Shown piece after piece: positions 1 to 9,216 of a stretch of 64,000 nt of DNA. Source of the DNA: Erythrobacter sp. YT30 (lineage in GTDB: Bacteria; Pseudomonadota; Alphaproteobacteria; Sphingomonadales; Sphingomonadaceae); assembly GCF_001542875.1 (NCBI RefSeq), contig NZ_LMAF01000002.1, forward strand, positions 1,139,501 through 1,203,500, written 5' to 3'. The notes beneath the pieces are model-generated. The model saw only the letters and a program-made list of their open reading frames with translations, was not told where the DNA came from and did no database searches. The stretch's first letter is position 1; every line of letters starts with the position of its first letter. Made by a program: the position numbers and the translations under genes.

Positions 1-169
1 TGGGGGAAAAGTCAAGCGATCAAAGGTGTAGCTTAGTAGACTCTCGAAGCGATGTGATTGATCATTCATTCAGCTGTTGGTTCTGACTCCGTGTGCCTTT
101 GACGACGCGAGGCACGTTCGGTGTTTCGGGGCGGACGGCCCACCCGTTCGACGTCAAAGGAGAAATCCA

Positions 170-304
170 ATGTCGAAGTACGGAAAGCGCGGGAGAGATG
201 CTGGCACTGGACAGTTCATCACCGTGCAAGAAGCAGAACGTCGCAAGAAAACTGCGATTGTTGAACGCTTCAAAAAGGACCGGAACGGACGGCCGCAAAA
301 CTGA
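170..304 (+). CDS. small conserved RDAGTGQF-type protein (44 aa)
   Basis: A 44-residue basic protein. The ATG at 170 follows a good ribosome binding site (AAAGGAGAAA, 156-165), which is why I prefer it to upstream in-frame starts. The centre reads RDAGTGQFITVQEA followed by KKTAIVE. This resembles a family of very small bacterial proteins (RDAGTGxxxTxxxA...KTTxxE) often misannotated as multidrug transporters; I recall no demonstrated function. It has no membrane segment or signal peptide. It stands alone between the window edge and arfB, which runs the other way. A hairpin follows at 325-350. Confidence 0.65.
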   Translation: MSKYGKRGRDAGTGQFITVQEAERRKKTAIVERFKKDRNGRPQN

Positions 305-324
305 GCCGTTCTAGTCTGATGGGT

Positions 325-350
325 CGCCGAGGCTTTTATGGGCCTCGGCG
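325..350 (+). terminator. GC hairpin after the small RDAGTGQF gene
   Basis: CGCCGAGGC (325-333) pairs with GCCTCGGCG (342-350) around an 8-nt loop, 20 bp after the stop codon. No T-tract follows, so this is a weak intrinsic terminator at best. Its placement between convergent genes supports a role in ending transcripts. Confidence 0.35.
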
Positions 351-413
351 GCTTGCAGGTCAAAACGGCCCGACTCGTTTCATGCACGTCTCGACTCGGG
401 TAGGAAATGCTTT

Positions 414-830
414 TCACCAATCCTTTGCGCTCGGCTTGGCGCGATTGGCTTTCACTTGCCCTCGCGCTTTCTTTGTTTTCAATCGCTGGGTTTTGCCGAC
501 GCGGTTGATCCGCGTCTTGGCGCGTTTCTTGGGACGCTGATGCGCGGCCTTGAGCATCTCTTCAAGCTTTGCACGCGCCGCCTGTCGATTGGCTTCTTGC
601 GTGCGGTGCTGGCGAGCGGTGATCAGCAGATCACCGGCGGTTGTAAGCTTGGAGCCTGCAAGCTCGCGCAATCTTGCGAAGACCGGGGGCGGCAGGCGGA
701 GCGCATAGATGTTGACGCGCAGCTGAACTTCGGTCGCGACCTTGTTGGCATTCTGCCCACCGGGGCCTGAGCCAGCGAGGAAGCTCTCCTCGGCGAGCGC
801 GTGAACCCGGTTAAGAAGGCTCGGTTCCAT
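414..830 (-). CDS. arfB: alternative ribosome-rescue factor ArfB (GGQ release-factor-like)
   Basis: A 138-aa class I release-factor-like peptidyl-tRNA hydrolase (YaeJ/ArfB family), which frees ribosomes stalled on mRNAs lacking a stop codon. The catalytic motif SGPGGQNANK lies at residues 21-30 (GGQ 24-26). There is no codon-recognition domain, so the length fits ArfB rather than RF1/RF2. The last ~40 residues are a Lys/Arg-rich tail, known in this family to enter the empty mRNA channel. The start overlaps the end of the upstream pseudouridine synthase gene by 20 bp, implying translational coupling in the pabBC-rluA-arfB operon. Confidence 0.93.
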   Translation of the reverse strand: MEPSLLNRVHALAEESFLAGSGPGGQNANKVATEVQLRVNIYALRLPPPVFARLRELAGSKLTTAGDLLITARQHRTQEANRQAARAKLEEMLKAAHQRPKKRAKTRINRVGKTQRLKTKKARGQVKANRAKPSAKDW

Positions 831-1524
831 CGCTTTGCTCAGGGACTGGCGGAGCGGTTAGCCCTGCGCGGATGAAGTCTTCGGGGAAGGGCGAATACGC
901 AGTGATGGCCGGTTTGCCATCGCGCTCCACCCGGATAGTCTCTGCATGAAGCATCGTGCGCGGCGCGCCCTTGTTTTGTCCGCGCACCGGGCCGTAAACG
1001 GGATCACCCAGCAAAGGCGCGCCAAGGCCTTGTAGCGCATGAGCCCGCAATTGGTGCGTGCGTCCGGTTTCCGGGCGAAAGCGGATCAGCGAACGTTTTC
1101 GGTCCCCCTCGCCAATCGTCTCAAGCAGCTCCCAGTGCGAGATCGCTGGCTTGCCCTTCTTTGCAGCAATCATCCGCCAGCCTTTTTCCGCTGAGCTGAT
1201 CTTCGAGAGGGCAAGTTCAATTGTGCCTGATGTCTCCCGCGGCTCGATGTCGAGAACAGCGAGGTAAGTCTTGCCGACCAACCTGTCTTCAAACGCCTTG
1301 TTGAAACGCTTGAGCGCCTTTGGATTGCGCGCAAGGAGCAGGCAGCCGCTTGTGTCGGTATCAAGCCTGTGCACTGGCGTAGGCCGCCGCTGAAAGCCTA
1401 GCTTCAGCTGCTCAAGATGATCCTCGAGGCATTCGCCCCCGCGTTTTGGGCGGTCTACCGGAAGACCGGCAGGCTTGTCGATCACAAGCGCTTCGCCGTC
1501 TTCGAAGAGGATGGGGATGTTCAT
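811..1524 (-). CDS. RluA-family RNA pseudouridine synthase
   Basis: A 237-aa pseudouridine synthase of the RluA/TruC group, isomerising uridines in rRNA or tRNA. The family signature HRLDTDTSG is at residues 52-60 with the catalytic Asp at 55. The later RPETGRTHQLRAH motif and LLGDPVYG are also typical. There is no N-terminal S4 domain, so it is a short catalytic-only form; the target site cannot be told from sequence. The start overlaps the pabBC stop by 4 nt (ATGA) and the end overlaps arfB. Confidence 0.9.
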   Translation of the reverse strand: MNIPILFEDGEALVIDKPAGLPVDRPKRGGECLEDHLEQLKLGFQRRPTPVHRLDTDTSGCLLLARNPKALKRFNKAFEDRLVGKTYLAVLDIEPRETSGTIELALSKISSAEKGWRMIAAKKGKPAISHWELLETIGEGDRKRSLIRFRPETGRTHQLRAHALQGLGAPLLGDPVYGPVRGQNKGAPRTMLHAETIRVERDGKPAITAYSPFPEDFIRAGLTAPPVPEQSDGTEPS

Positions 1525-3338
1525 ATCAATCGTGCTTTCATGAGACCGCGAACGGCATTTCCAATCAAAAAGCCATTCTCAAGGTCTTCCAATGTCAGCT
1601 CCGCCTCTTTCGCCTTGCCTTGAGCAATCAGATGTTCGCGCAGTATGCCGGGCAGTAGGCCGAGTGATTGAGGCGGCGTCAGGAGCACACCATCACGCTC
1701 GACAAACACATTCGTGAAGCTTCCCTCGGTTACCAAGCCATCATCGCGAACCAGCACCGCTTCTTTCGCGCCCACATGCTGCGCTGCCTTCAAAGCACCT
1801 TCATAAAACCCTCGGTCCGAAGTCTTGTGCACCAATCGCCAATCGCTGGGTGAAACCGGATTGGGGAGCGCTGCAACAGGAAGTGGCTCTGCCGCAGGCT
1901 CGGGCAGAGGCCCGGTTTCAAGCGCAGTCGCGCCAGATCTCGCAGCAAGCAGGCGAAGTTTGACCGGGCTTTCGAGCTCAAAACACAGCGCCTGGATTTG
2001 ATTGCGTGCGGCGTGACGATCAAATTCAAAGCCGAGCTCTGCGGCGCTTTTCTTCATACGTGCCAGGTGAAGTTCGAGACATGCGACGCCCGTTTCAGGA
2101 TCAAACCGCATGGTTTCAATCAGATCGCAGCGGGTTGCTGGAAACTCTGGGCCGGGGCGCCGCGCAAAACCTGCTTTGATCTCGCATTCGCGGCGTTCCT
2201 CCATCGGATCGCTATCGGCAACGATGGCAGAGCCAAGCCCAAGAACGGCGGTGCCTTGGCCATTCTCAATCGGAGTGAGTCGCAAGGTTCGGATCGCGAC
2301 ATTGAATGCCGCTGACCCATCAGCGCCAATCCGCCCAATCGCGCCGCAATATGGCCCGCGCGCGTCGCGTTCGACTTCGTTGATGAGCTCCATCGCGCGG
2401 ATTTTAGGTGCACCGGTGATTGAGCCGCATGGGAAAAGCGCCCGCACGAGGTCCATTGCGGTTTTCCCGTCGGCGAGATCGGCGCGCACAGTGGAGACCA
2501 TCTGATGAACTGTCGGATAGCTCTCAATCGCAAAAGGTGCATCCACGCGCACGCTCCCCGGCACGGCCACGCGGGACAAATCGTTGCGCATAAGATCAAC
2601 GATCATGAGATTTTCCGCGCGGTCTTTGGTGGAGCTCGCCAGTTCTTCAGCCATTGCGGCATCTTGTGCGCTATCAGCCATGCGCGGGCGAGTGCCCTTC
2701 ATCGGCTTGACCTTCGCACTTGACCCATCAAGTGAAACGAACAGTTCTGGCGAAAAGCTCAAAAGCCAGTGCGATCCGTCAAAAATGATCCCGCCATACC
2801 CCGCGCTCGCAGCGCGGCGGAGATCTGCGTAAAGAGCAATGGCATCGCCGCTATACGATCCGCTAAGCGGGTAGGTTAAGTTCGCCTGATAGATATCGCC
2901 TGCATGGATGGCTTCGCGCAGAGCCTCGAACGCCTGGACATATCCGCCGGGTGACACCTGCGGTTCGAGCGGACCGAGCGTCGCATCGCCATCGCGCCGC
3001 GCATCGAGCCATTGGGGCACTTCCTTTGCCGCAATCCGCTGTGGTTCGTTTTCGAACAGTGCCAGCCAAACCAACGGCCCGGCTGCGCCAGAGCGCTTTT
3101 CAGCAAGCGGCATCAGATGCGGCTCCAATGCAAGGCCCGCTTCGTACGCGATATAGCCTGCAAGGTGGCCGCCCTTCGCACGCGCTTTCTCGGCTGCGGC
3201 CAGCGTGCTTTCAACATCGCCCGGATGCGCGGCCACAAAGACCTCTGTCGGCGCCTCGTACAAGAACGCATCGACGGCCCCTTCTGCGCGCGCATCGTCC
3301 AGCAGGACAAAAGGAGTTGATGGCGTTCCCGAACCCAT
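1521..3338 (-). CDS. pabB: fused aminodeoxychorismate synthase component I / aminodeoxychorismate lyase (PabBC)
   Basis: About 605 aa. The first ~390 residues are a chorismate-binding domain (PMKGT near 212-216 with the Lys typical of PabB rather than TrpE; PCGSITGAPK near 303-312). The last ~200 residues are a class IV aminotransferase-like domain (LVTEGSFTNVF, LLPGILRE) corresponding to PabC. Together they would convert chorismate plus glutamine-derived ammonia to p-aminobenzoate for folate; the amidotransferase PabA is not in the window. I chose the ATG at 3338 (AAGG about 9 nt upstream); an in-frame TTG at 3368 is the alternative. It heads the operon with the pseudouridine synthase and arfB. 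Confidence 0.93.
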   Translation of the reverse strand: MGSGTPSTPFVLLDDARAEGAVDAFLYEAPTEVFVAAHPGDVESTLAAAEKARAKGGHLAGYIAYEAGLALEPHLMPLAEKRSGAAGPLVWLALFENEPQRIAAKEVPQWLDARRDGDATLGPLEPQVSPGGYVQAFEALREAIHAGDIYQANLTYPLSGSYSGDAIALYADLRRAASAGYGGIIFDGSHWLLSFSPELFVSLDGSSAKVKPMKGTRPRMADSAQDAAMAEELASSTKDRAENLMIVDLMRNDLSRVAVPGSVRVDAPFAIESYPTVHQMVSTVRADLADGKTAMDLVRALFPCGSITGAPKIRAMELINEVERDARGPYCGAIGRIGADGSAAFNVAIRTLRLTPIENGQGTAVLGLGSAIVADSDPMEERRECEIKAGFARRPGPEFPATRCDLIETMRFDPETGVACLELHLARMKKSAAELGFEFDRHAARNQIQALCFELESPVKLRLLAARSGATALETGPLPEPAAEPLPVAALPNPVSPSDWRLVHKTSDRGFYEGALKAAQHVGAKEAVLVRDDGLVTEGSFTNVFVERDGVLLTPPQSLGLLPGILREHLIAQGKAKEAELTLEDLENGFLIGNAVRGLMKARLI

Positions 3339-3439
3339 GCGCCATGCCTTAGCGAATGCGGCGGCCAAGTCGAGAGCTTGACCGCAAGCGAGCAGCTATG
3401 CACAGCTTCACCCAAACACGGCGAGGGATTTTGACAAGC

Positions 3440-5014
3440 ATGAGCGATATTTTTCTGGGACTTGGCGGCAATGGCGAAAATCAGAGCCTGGCGCTTTCCC
3501 GAGCGAACCGGCACGGCCTGATTGCGGGCGCAACCGGTACCGGTAAAACGGTGACCCTGCAGGGCCTAGCCGAGAGTTTTTCAGCTCAAGGCGTGCCCGT
3601 TTTCGTTGCTGATGTGAAAGGCGATTTGTCAGGGATAGCCATGCCCGGAAGCGCCAAGTTCAAACATGCCGACAAGCTTGAAGCGCGCGCCAAAGAGCTG
3701 GGCATGGAGGACTACGAATACTCTGATAATCCAGTGATTTTCTGGGACCTGTTCGGTAAGCAAGGCCACCCCATCCGCACTACCATTTCTGAAATGGGGC
3801 CGCTTCTTTTGGCGCGCTTGCTTGATCTGAATGACACGCAGGAAGGGGTCCTTCAGATCGTCTTCCGCCATGCTGATGAGAATGGCCTGCTGCTGCTCGA
3901 TTTCGGCGATCTCACCAGCCTTCTCCAATGGGCCAATGAGAATGCGAAAGAGCTTTCGGGTGTCTATGGAAACGTATCGAAGCAATCGGTGGGCGCGATC
4001 CAGCGGCAGCTTTTGAGTTTTGAAAGCCAGGGCGCGGATTTCTTCTTTGGCGAGCCGGCTCTGGAAATTGATGACTTTTTACAGGTCGACGATCAGGGGC
4101 GCGGATACATCAATGTGCTCGCCGCAGATGAGCTCATGCGCAGCCCCAAACTATACGCAACATTCCTGCTGTGGCTGCTCGCCGAATTGTTTGAAAGCCT
4201 GCCCGAAGTCGGCGATCCGGAAAAGCCGACGCTCGTCTTCTTCTTCGATGAAGCGCATTTGCTTTTCGATGATGCACCCAAAGCCTTGCAGGAAAAGATT
4301 GAGCAGGTCGTGCGTTTGATCCGATCCAAGGGCGTGGGCGTCTATTTCGTCACCCAAAACCCGATTGATATTCCAGAAGAAGTCGCGGGCCAGTTGGGCA
4401 ACCGGGTTCAGCACGCTCTGCGCGCATTCACCAAACGCGATCAGCGCGCGATCAAGGCGGCGGCGGAAACCTTCCGCATCAATGAAGATCTCGACACAGA
4501 AGAGGTCATCACCGAGTTGCGTGTAGGCGAGGCTCTGGTGTCGACATTGGATGATGAAGGCGCGCCCACAGTGGTGCAGCGCACGCTCATCAAACCACCG
4601 CGCTCGCGCCTTGGTCCGGTGACGGCCAAAGAACGCGCGATCATCCAGTCCATCAGCCCGTTCGAGGGCAAGTATGACGAGGCGGTTGATCGCGAAAGCG
4701 CAGAAGAAGTGCTGGCGGCAAAGGCCGCTGATGCGGCGGAAACCGCTCAAGAGGTCGAAGCCCAAGGCGAAGAAGAGGTGCGCAAGCGCCCCCGCAAAAC
4801 GAAATCGATGTGGGAAAAGGCCATGTCGCGCGGTGCGAAAGTTGCCGCCGGTTCTGCTGCGGGCGCAGCTGCTGCCGCCGTCCTTGGCAAGAAAAGCCGC
4901 GCCAATCCCATGCGATCAGGCCTTACCTCCGCGGCCGGTTCAATCGCGACCGATTTGGCGGGACCGCTGGCCGGGCGCTTTGTTCGCAATCTGATCGGCG
5001 GATTGATGCGGTGA
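3440..5014 (+). CDS. HerA-like P-loop ATPase (DUF853 / YjgR family)
   Basis: A 524-aa soluble ATPase. Walker A GATGTGKT is at residues 30-37, Walker B FFFDEAH near 267-273. The block [14 protein letters not shown] and later TKRDQRA are characteristic of the YjgR/DUF853 branch of HerA/FtsK-type motor ATPases. The C-terminus has an Ala/Gly-rich stretch that may associate with membranes. The cellular role of the family is not established. I start at the ATG at 3440, with GAGGG at 3422-3426; the frame is open further upstream but would approach pabBC. Divergent from pabBC with ~100 bp between starts. Confidence 0.88.
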   Translation: MSDIFLGLGGNGENQSLALSRANRHGLIAGATGTGKTVTLQGLAESFSAQGVPVFVADVKGDLSGIAMPGSAKFKHADKLEARAKELGMEDYEYSDNPVIFWDLFGKQGHPIRTTISEMGPLLLARLLDLNDTQEGVLQIVFRHADENGLLLLDFGDLTSLLQWANENAKELSGVYGNVSKQSVGAIQRQLLSFESQGADFFFGEPALEIDDFLQVDDQGRGYINVLAADELMRSPKLYATFLLWLLAELFESLPEVGDPEKPTLVFFFDEAHLLFDDAPKALQEKIEQVVRLIRSKGVGVYFVTQNPIDIPEEVAGQLGNRVQHALRAFTKRDQRAIKAAAETFRINEDLDTEEVITELRVGEALVSTLDDEGAPTVVQRTLIKPPRSRLGPVTAKERAIIQSISPFEGKYDEAVDRESAEEVLAAKAADAAETAQEVEAQGEEEVRKRPRKTKSMWEKAMSRGAKVAAGSAAGAAAAAVLGKKSRANPMRSGLTSAAGSIATDLAGPLAGRFVRNLIGGLMR

Positions 5015-5020
5015 AGGACT

Positions 5021-6112
5021 TTAGTCTTGCGCCACGCGCTGGACGAAGTCCTCAAATTCAAGCCGGACGGGGATCTCGAATGGCAGAAGCGCCTCTCCGC
5101 CGCATTGGGTGAGCATTTCCTCGCAAGCTGCGCGGTCTTCACCGCCGAGCGAGGCAATGTAATCGAGCGCGCGCTGAAGCATCCAGAGGCTGAACGGCAG
5201 CGCCGCTCGCTCGCTCGTCACGCCTTCGATTGTGAAGGGTGCAAGGCCAAGCGCGCGCGGGAGTTCAGCGCCGGGATTGGCCTTGGCCCATTCGCCCAGC
5301 ATTTCGGCGACGTGAGCAAGGTAAGGTAGCTGCTCCGTCATCATGCGGTGGAGCACTTTCAGCACGTCGTCCGGCACCCTATCCCCGCCAAGAAACTCAT
5401 CGGAAAGCGGGTCTGGTTCAACCATCCTCTCAACCCATGCCGCGACATTGGGGGCGAGGCGTCGCATGATTTCACCGGACTTTGGATCACGATAATTGTG
5501 CGCGTAGAGCGGGCCGATCAGGCCATAATCGCCGATGCTGGGGCGAGTGCCCAACAAGAAGGCATGCTCAGCAAAATGCGCATCCAGATCAGCAAGCAGT
5601 GCTTCGTATGATTGCTCGATTACGGGTATAGTTTCCGCATTGATGCCGAGCATCGGGACAAACCCCTTGAATATCGCGCCGCGCGCTTTGCCAGCCGCGT
5701 ATTGTTCTTCCGGTGACGCACCGGGAAGTGCGGTCTTGCCGAATTCGCCGTAGATCCACTCCTCATTGTAATGCCAGCGATAGTGCATCGCGGGGATCAC
5801 CAACCACTCATCGCCATATGTCTCAAGCAGCATCGAGGCGAGGCGTTGTCGCGGCGTTTCAGGATACACTCCAGGAGTATCGCTATCGGCAGCTTCGAAA
5901 TGATCGATGATGAGAGTGGTGTCCTGAAGCAGAGTGCCGTCTGGCAACTCAACCACAGGAATGACTTGGCGGCCAATCGCGGGGACGATCTCGCTTTGGA
6001 AACGAGCATCAGAAGGTAGCTTTTCGGTGTAATCAATACCTTTCCAGTCGAGGTAGGCTCTTGCCTTGCCTGAAAACAATGATGGCGGCGCGCCGTACAG
6101 TGTGATGGGCAA
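5021..6112 (-). CDS. glutathione S-transferase-like protein, long form (363 aa)
   Basis: The N-terminal ~80 residues are a thioredoxin-fold GST domain (YGAPPSLFSGKARAYL start; VIPVVELPDG with the cis-Pro; DTTLIIDHF for glutathione gamma-Glu binding). The remaining ~280 residues are helical, longer than the usual 120-130-residue GST C-domain, so the protein exceeds the typical 200-230 aa. Substrate unknown. It begins 32 bp after the histidine kinase gene on the same strand, so it may be cotranscribed with that two-component system. It converges tail to tail with the HerA-like gene (6 bp gap). Confidence 0.8.
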   Translation of the reverse strand: MPITLYGAPPSLFSGKARAYLDWKGIDYTEKLPSDARFQSEIVPAIGRQVIPVVELPDGTLLQDTTLIIDHFEAADSDTPGVYPETPRQRLASMLLETYGDEWLVIPAMHYRWHYNEEWIYGEFGKTALPGASPEEQYAAGKARGAIFKGFVPMLGINAETIPVIEQSYEALLADLDAHFAEHAFLLGTRPSIGDYGLIGPLYAHNYRDPKSGEIMRRLAPNVAAWVERMVEPDPLSDEFLGGDRVPDDVLKVLHRMMTEQLPYLAHVAEMLGEWAKANPGAELPRALGLAPFTIEGVTSERAALPFSLWMLQRALDYIASLGGEDRAACEEMLTQCGGEALLPFEIPVRLEFEDFVQRVAQD

Positions 6113-6144
6113 TTCTTTCCCCCCCGCTCCGCGCGAAATGCTGC

Positions 6145-7602
6145 TTACATAGGTATGTGGAGTTCGGCGCGAAGACCGGCCCGGTTACCGTCGCCTTCCA
6201 AGTTATTAAGCACGAGCCTGCCGCCATGTTGTTCGGCAATGGCGCGTGCGAGCGTGAGGCCAAGGCCCGCACCTCCTGTTGACCTGTTGCGCGAGCCTTC
6301 GCCCCTCGCAAAAGGTTCCAGCATCTCTGCTATGCGATCTTCAGGAATGCCAGGCCCTTGGTCATCGACGCGCAAGACGGCGTATCCGCTTTGTTCGATC
6401 AGGCTGACCTCGGCCTTTTCACCATAGCGCACGGCATTGGCGATGAGATTGCGCAATGCCCGTTTGAGCCACGTGACCTGAACTTTCGCAACAAGCCTGG
6501 GCGGATCAGCGATCGTGACTGGGTCGCCCAGATCCTCAAACTCTTCGGTCACGCTGATCGCCAATGCGCCCAATTCTACTGCCTCGGGCGGGGCACCAGA
6601 TCGGCCAATGCGCGCAAGCGAGAGGATATCATCGAGCGTCGCGGTGATATCCTCGATGGTTTCGGCCATCCGCTCGCGCTGCGTATCATCGGGCACGCTT
6701 TCGATCCGGACGCGAAGCGCTGCCAAAGGCGTTTTGAGATCGTGTCCGATTGCGCCCAGCATCACGTCCTTTTCATCAAGCAGCGCCGCAATCCGCGCTT
6801 CCATTGCATTGTGGGCGGCGATCAATCGGCGAGTGTCGGAAGGTCCGCTTTCTGCAAGTTCCACGGCGCGATCGGGCGTGCGCGAAAAGTCTTCGACACG
6901 AGTGGTCAACTGCGCGAGAGGCCGCGTAATTCGTCGCAAAACGAGATATAGGAGCAGCACGAGGACGCAGAATGTCACCAACGTCTGGAGCAGAATGATC
7001 CAGGGCGCCCCGTCAGGTCTTTCGGGTTCGGGAAGGCGCACGGTGAGCCACCCATCTTCATCATCAGGCTCAATGGACGCGACGATGATACGCCGGCTTT
7101 CCCAGCCCGGCTGCCGCAATCTCGGCCGGTTCTCCAAAACGTTCCTGATAAAAGGGTCATCTGCCGCCAACCGCCGCGTCACGGTGATGTTGCGAACGGT
7201 GATGCCCTCTCGCGCTAGCACGTCCTGCAAAGCGTCCTCGTGATCTGAGAGCCTCGTTTCGCGATCTGAGATGGGGGATGCGCTCGTGCGCTCCGTGCGG
7301 ATTTGTCGCCGGTTGGGAAATGGACTGTCCGGCGGCCTAATACGTTCGCCGCGCGCCTGTCGTTCAGCCCTTCGCGCGTCGCGCAGCCTGCGCCTTTCCT
7401 CGTCCTGCAATCGCATCGCTTCCGTCCGGCTGAGATCACCGACCAAGCGAAAGGCGATTGAATTGACCACCGTAGCTTCGCGCCGCTGTTGGGATGCCTG
7501 ATAAAGGAGTGTGGCGGAAATCACCTGTGCTGCGAGCAGGCCAATCGCGAGCACGGCCATCACCTGACCAAGTAGGCTGGAAGGCACGAAGCGTTTCAAC
7601 AA
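6145..7602 (-). CDS. membrane sensor histidine kinase (HAMP-HisKA-HATPase)
   Basis: A 485-aa kinase: TM1 at about residues 13-34, a periplasmic region to ~200 that is strongly Arg-rich near 65-105, TM2 about 201-223, HAMP to ~275, then the H-box GHDLKTPLA at 286-294 (His287), N-box RALRNLIANAVRYG, and G-boxes DQGPGIP and GGAGLGLTLA. It should phosphorylate the OmpR-type regulator encoded 9 bp upstream. The start is a TTG (7602), with a second TTG next to it. The acidic EF-hand protein encoded just before could be a periplasmic partner or target, suggesting metal or envelope sensing; that is inference. Confidence 0.9.
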   Translation of the reverse strand: MLKRFVPSSLLGQVMAVLAIGLLAAQVISATLLYQASQQRREATVVNSIAFRLVGDLSRTEAMRLQDEERRRLRDARRAERQARGERIRPPDSPFPNRRQIRTERTSASPISDRETRLSDHEDALQDVLAREGITVRNITVTRRLAADDPFIRNVLENRPRLRQPGWESRRIIVASIEPDDEDGWLTVRLPEPERPDGAPWIILLQTLVTFCVLVLLLYLVLRRITRPLAQLTTRVEDFSRTPDRAVELAESGPSDTRRLIAAHNAMEARIAALLDEKDVMLGAIGHDLKTPLAALRVRIESVPDDTQRERMAETIEDITATLDDILSLARIGRSGAPPEAVELGALAISVTEEFEDLGDPVTIADPPRLVAKVQVTWLKRALRNLIANAVRYGEKAEVSLIEQSGYAVLRVDDQGPGIPEDRIAEMLEPFARGEGSRNRSTGGAGLGLTLARAIAEQHGGRLVLNNLEGDGNRAGLRAELHIPM

Positions 7603-7611
7603 GGCGAGACC

Positions 7612-8349
7612 TTAGACCTCGCCCGCAGCGCGTTTGACGCTCGCTGCAAAGCGATAGCCGCCGCCGCGCACTGTCTGGATGAATTGCGGATTTCGCGTGT
7701 CGGCTTCGATCTTGCGGCGCAGGCGGCTCACTTGATTATCGACCGCCCGATCAAACAGATGAGCGGTGCGACCCTGTACCATGTCGAGCAGGCGATCCCT
7801 GTCCATCACACTGCGCGGATTATCGAGAAACGCGCGGAGCAGGCGAAACTCTGCGGTTGAAATGGGGACGGTGACGCCTTCAGGATCGGTAAGCTTTCGC
7901 TTTAGCGGATCGAGCCGCCATTCCTCGAACAGGTAATGCCAGTCTTCTGCCTTGGCCTGGGGCGCGGAACTGCGCGAAACGCGGCGCAAGACGGTGCGAA
8001 TGCGGGCGACAAGCTCGCGCGGTTCAAACGGTTTGGTGATGTAATCATCCGCACCCAATTCAAGACCGATAATGCGATCTGTCGCCTCTGTTCGAGCGGT
8101 CAGGAAGATGACTGGTAATTGCTGCGTTTCAACAAGGTGGCGGCAGAAGGAGAGCCCATCCTCACCTGGCATCATGATATCGAGCAATACGATATCGGGC
8201 GCATTTCCCGCCAAAAAAGCCCGTGCTGATGCCGCGCTTTCTTTTTGCGTGACGTCAAAGCCCTGACCAATCAGGTATTCGGCCAGCGGTTCACGCAATG
8301 TGGCTTCGTCATCGACGAGGAGGATGGATGTTGCGGCGGTATCGGTCAT
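7612..8349 (-). CDS. OmpR/PhoB-family response regulator
   Basis: About 245 aa. Receiver domain with acidic pocket LLVDDEA, phospho-acceptor in VLLDIMMPGEDG, conserved Thr and Lys (FLTAR, ITKPFEP). The C-terminal half is a winged-helix DNA-binding domain ending RGGGYRF. I choose the ATG at 8349 (MTDTAATS...); the frame is open upstream but those residues lack family similarity. It precedes its kinase by 9 bp and follows the EF-hand gene on the same strand, separated by a 168-bp spacer with strong alternative hairpins. Confidence 0.93.
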   Translation of the reverse strand: MTDTAATSILLVDDEATLREPLAEYLIGQGFDVTQKESAASARAFLAGNAPDIVLLDIMMPGEDGLSFCRHLVETQQLPVIFLTARTEATDRIIGLELGADDYITKPFEPRELVARIRTVLRRVSRSSAPQAKAEDWHYLFEEWRLDPLKRKLTDPEGVTVPISTAEFRLLRAFLDNPRSVMDRDRLLDMVQGRTAHLFDRAVDNQVSRLRRKIEADTRNPQFIQTVRGGGYRFAASVKRAAGEV

Positions 8350-8441
8350 GATCGTTTGATAAGATCTCTGGGTTGATGAATGAAAGCAGTCGGCCCGGCA
8401 TGCAACCTTTGAAGCTGGAGCGAGCCAGAAAGGAAGCAATA

Positions 8442-8492
8442 CCGGGCCAACCTTGTGTGATCCGCGCCGGAGGGGCGATTGGCCCGGATCAC
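8442..8492 (-). other. two mutually exclusive stem-loops between EF-hand gene and response regulator
   Basis: Arms CCGGGCCAA (8442-8450) and TTGGCCCGG (8479-8487) form a perfect 9-bp stem. GTGATCCG (8457-8464) and CGGATCAC (8485-8492) form a perfect 8-bp stem. They share 8485-8487, so both cannot form at once. They lie in the spacer transcribed after the EF-hand gene and before the regulator, where they could tune read-through or mRNA decay. No T-tract follows on the minus strand. Confidence 0.45.
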
Positions 8493-8517
8493 CTTTTTGC
8501 CTGAACGCTTGATTTGC

Positions 8518-9216
8518 TTATTGCGTCTCGGCAGCCGCGCCGCGACGCCCACCACGTCGCTCACTGCGCATTTCGTCTCGTTCTGCTTTTCGTGCTTCGC
8601 GCGCGGCTTCGCGTTCTTCTGCAGTGATCGTGCCCGAATTGTCGGTGTCGACCCGTGCAAAGCGTGCTTCGATTGCAGCGTCGAATTCGGCCTTCGAAAT
8701 GGTTTCATCGCCATTGGTGTCGGCCTGGCGAAGCATTCTCATGCCTCTTTCATTCCGGCCGCCCCGGCGCATGGCGCCTCGTCGATCAGCGCGGGCTTCT
8801 TTGGCGGCGAGCATTTCGGCTTCGCTAATGCCTCCGGAGCCGTCAGTGTCGATCCTGTCGAACATTGCGGCTTGGCGCTTTGCCAGGCGATCGGCGCGTT
8901 CGGCACTGCGCGCTTCGCGAGCGGCAGTCATTTCTTCACGGCTGATTTCGCCATTGCCATCAGTGTCGGCTGCAGCGAAGCGCTCTGCGCGATTTGCCTC
9001 ACGATCAGCGGCGCTCAAAAAGCCGCTTTGATCGGCATCCATTTTTGCAAAGCGTTCATCGCCGTGCGATTTCGCTTCGGCTAGCGTGATAACGCCGTCG
9101 CCATTGCTGTCGGCTTTCGTCGCGCCGCGATCGCCAGCCTGATTGGCGGCGATTGCAAGGGTGGCGCCGCCCAGCAAAAGGCCGGCGGCGGAAAGGGAGA
9201 GTGTCAGTTTACGCAT
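8518..9216 (-). CDS. exported EF-hand calcium-binding protein with six loops
   Basis: A 232-aa protein with a signal peptide (residues 1-24, cleavage near AIAA). Six EF-hand loops are visible, starting at D36 (DSNGDGVITLAE), D60 (DADQSGFLSAAD), D84 (DTDGNGEISREE), D123 (DTDGSGGISEAE), D166 (DTNGDETISKAE) and D190 (DTDNSGTITAEE). Loop 2 ends in Asp instead of Glu and loop 5 has Glu where Gly is usual at position 6, so those may bind weakly. The linkers are Arg/Ala/Glu-rich helices. Probably a periplasmic Ca2+ buffer or sensor. It is the first gene before the response regulator and kinase. Confidence 0.88.
   Translation of the reverse strand: MRKLTLSLSAAGLLLGGATLAIAANQAGDRGATKADSNGDGVITLAEAKSHGDERFAKMDADQSGFLSAADREANRAERFAAADTDGNGEISREEMTAAREARSAERADRLAKRQAAMFDRIDTDGSGGISEAEMLAAKEARADRRGAMRRGGRNERGMRMLRQADTNGDETISKAEFDAAIEARFARVDTDNSGTITAEEREAAREARKAERDEMRSERRGGRRGAAAETQ

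Noticed and set aside
1-169. Possible tail of an upstream gene or attachment site at the window edge
   Set aside because: No open frame with family similarity and no repeat found; too little sequence to decide.
8457-8498. Plus-strand intrinsic terminator (stem plus TTTTT at 8494-8498)
   Set aside because: No plus-strand gene ends here, so I treat the stem as a feature of the minus-strand spacer.
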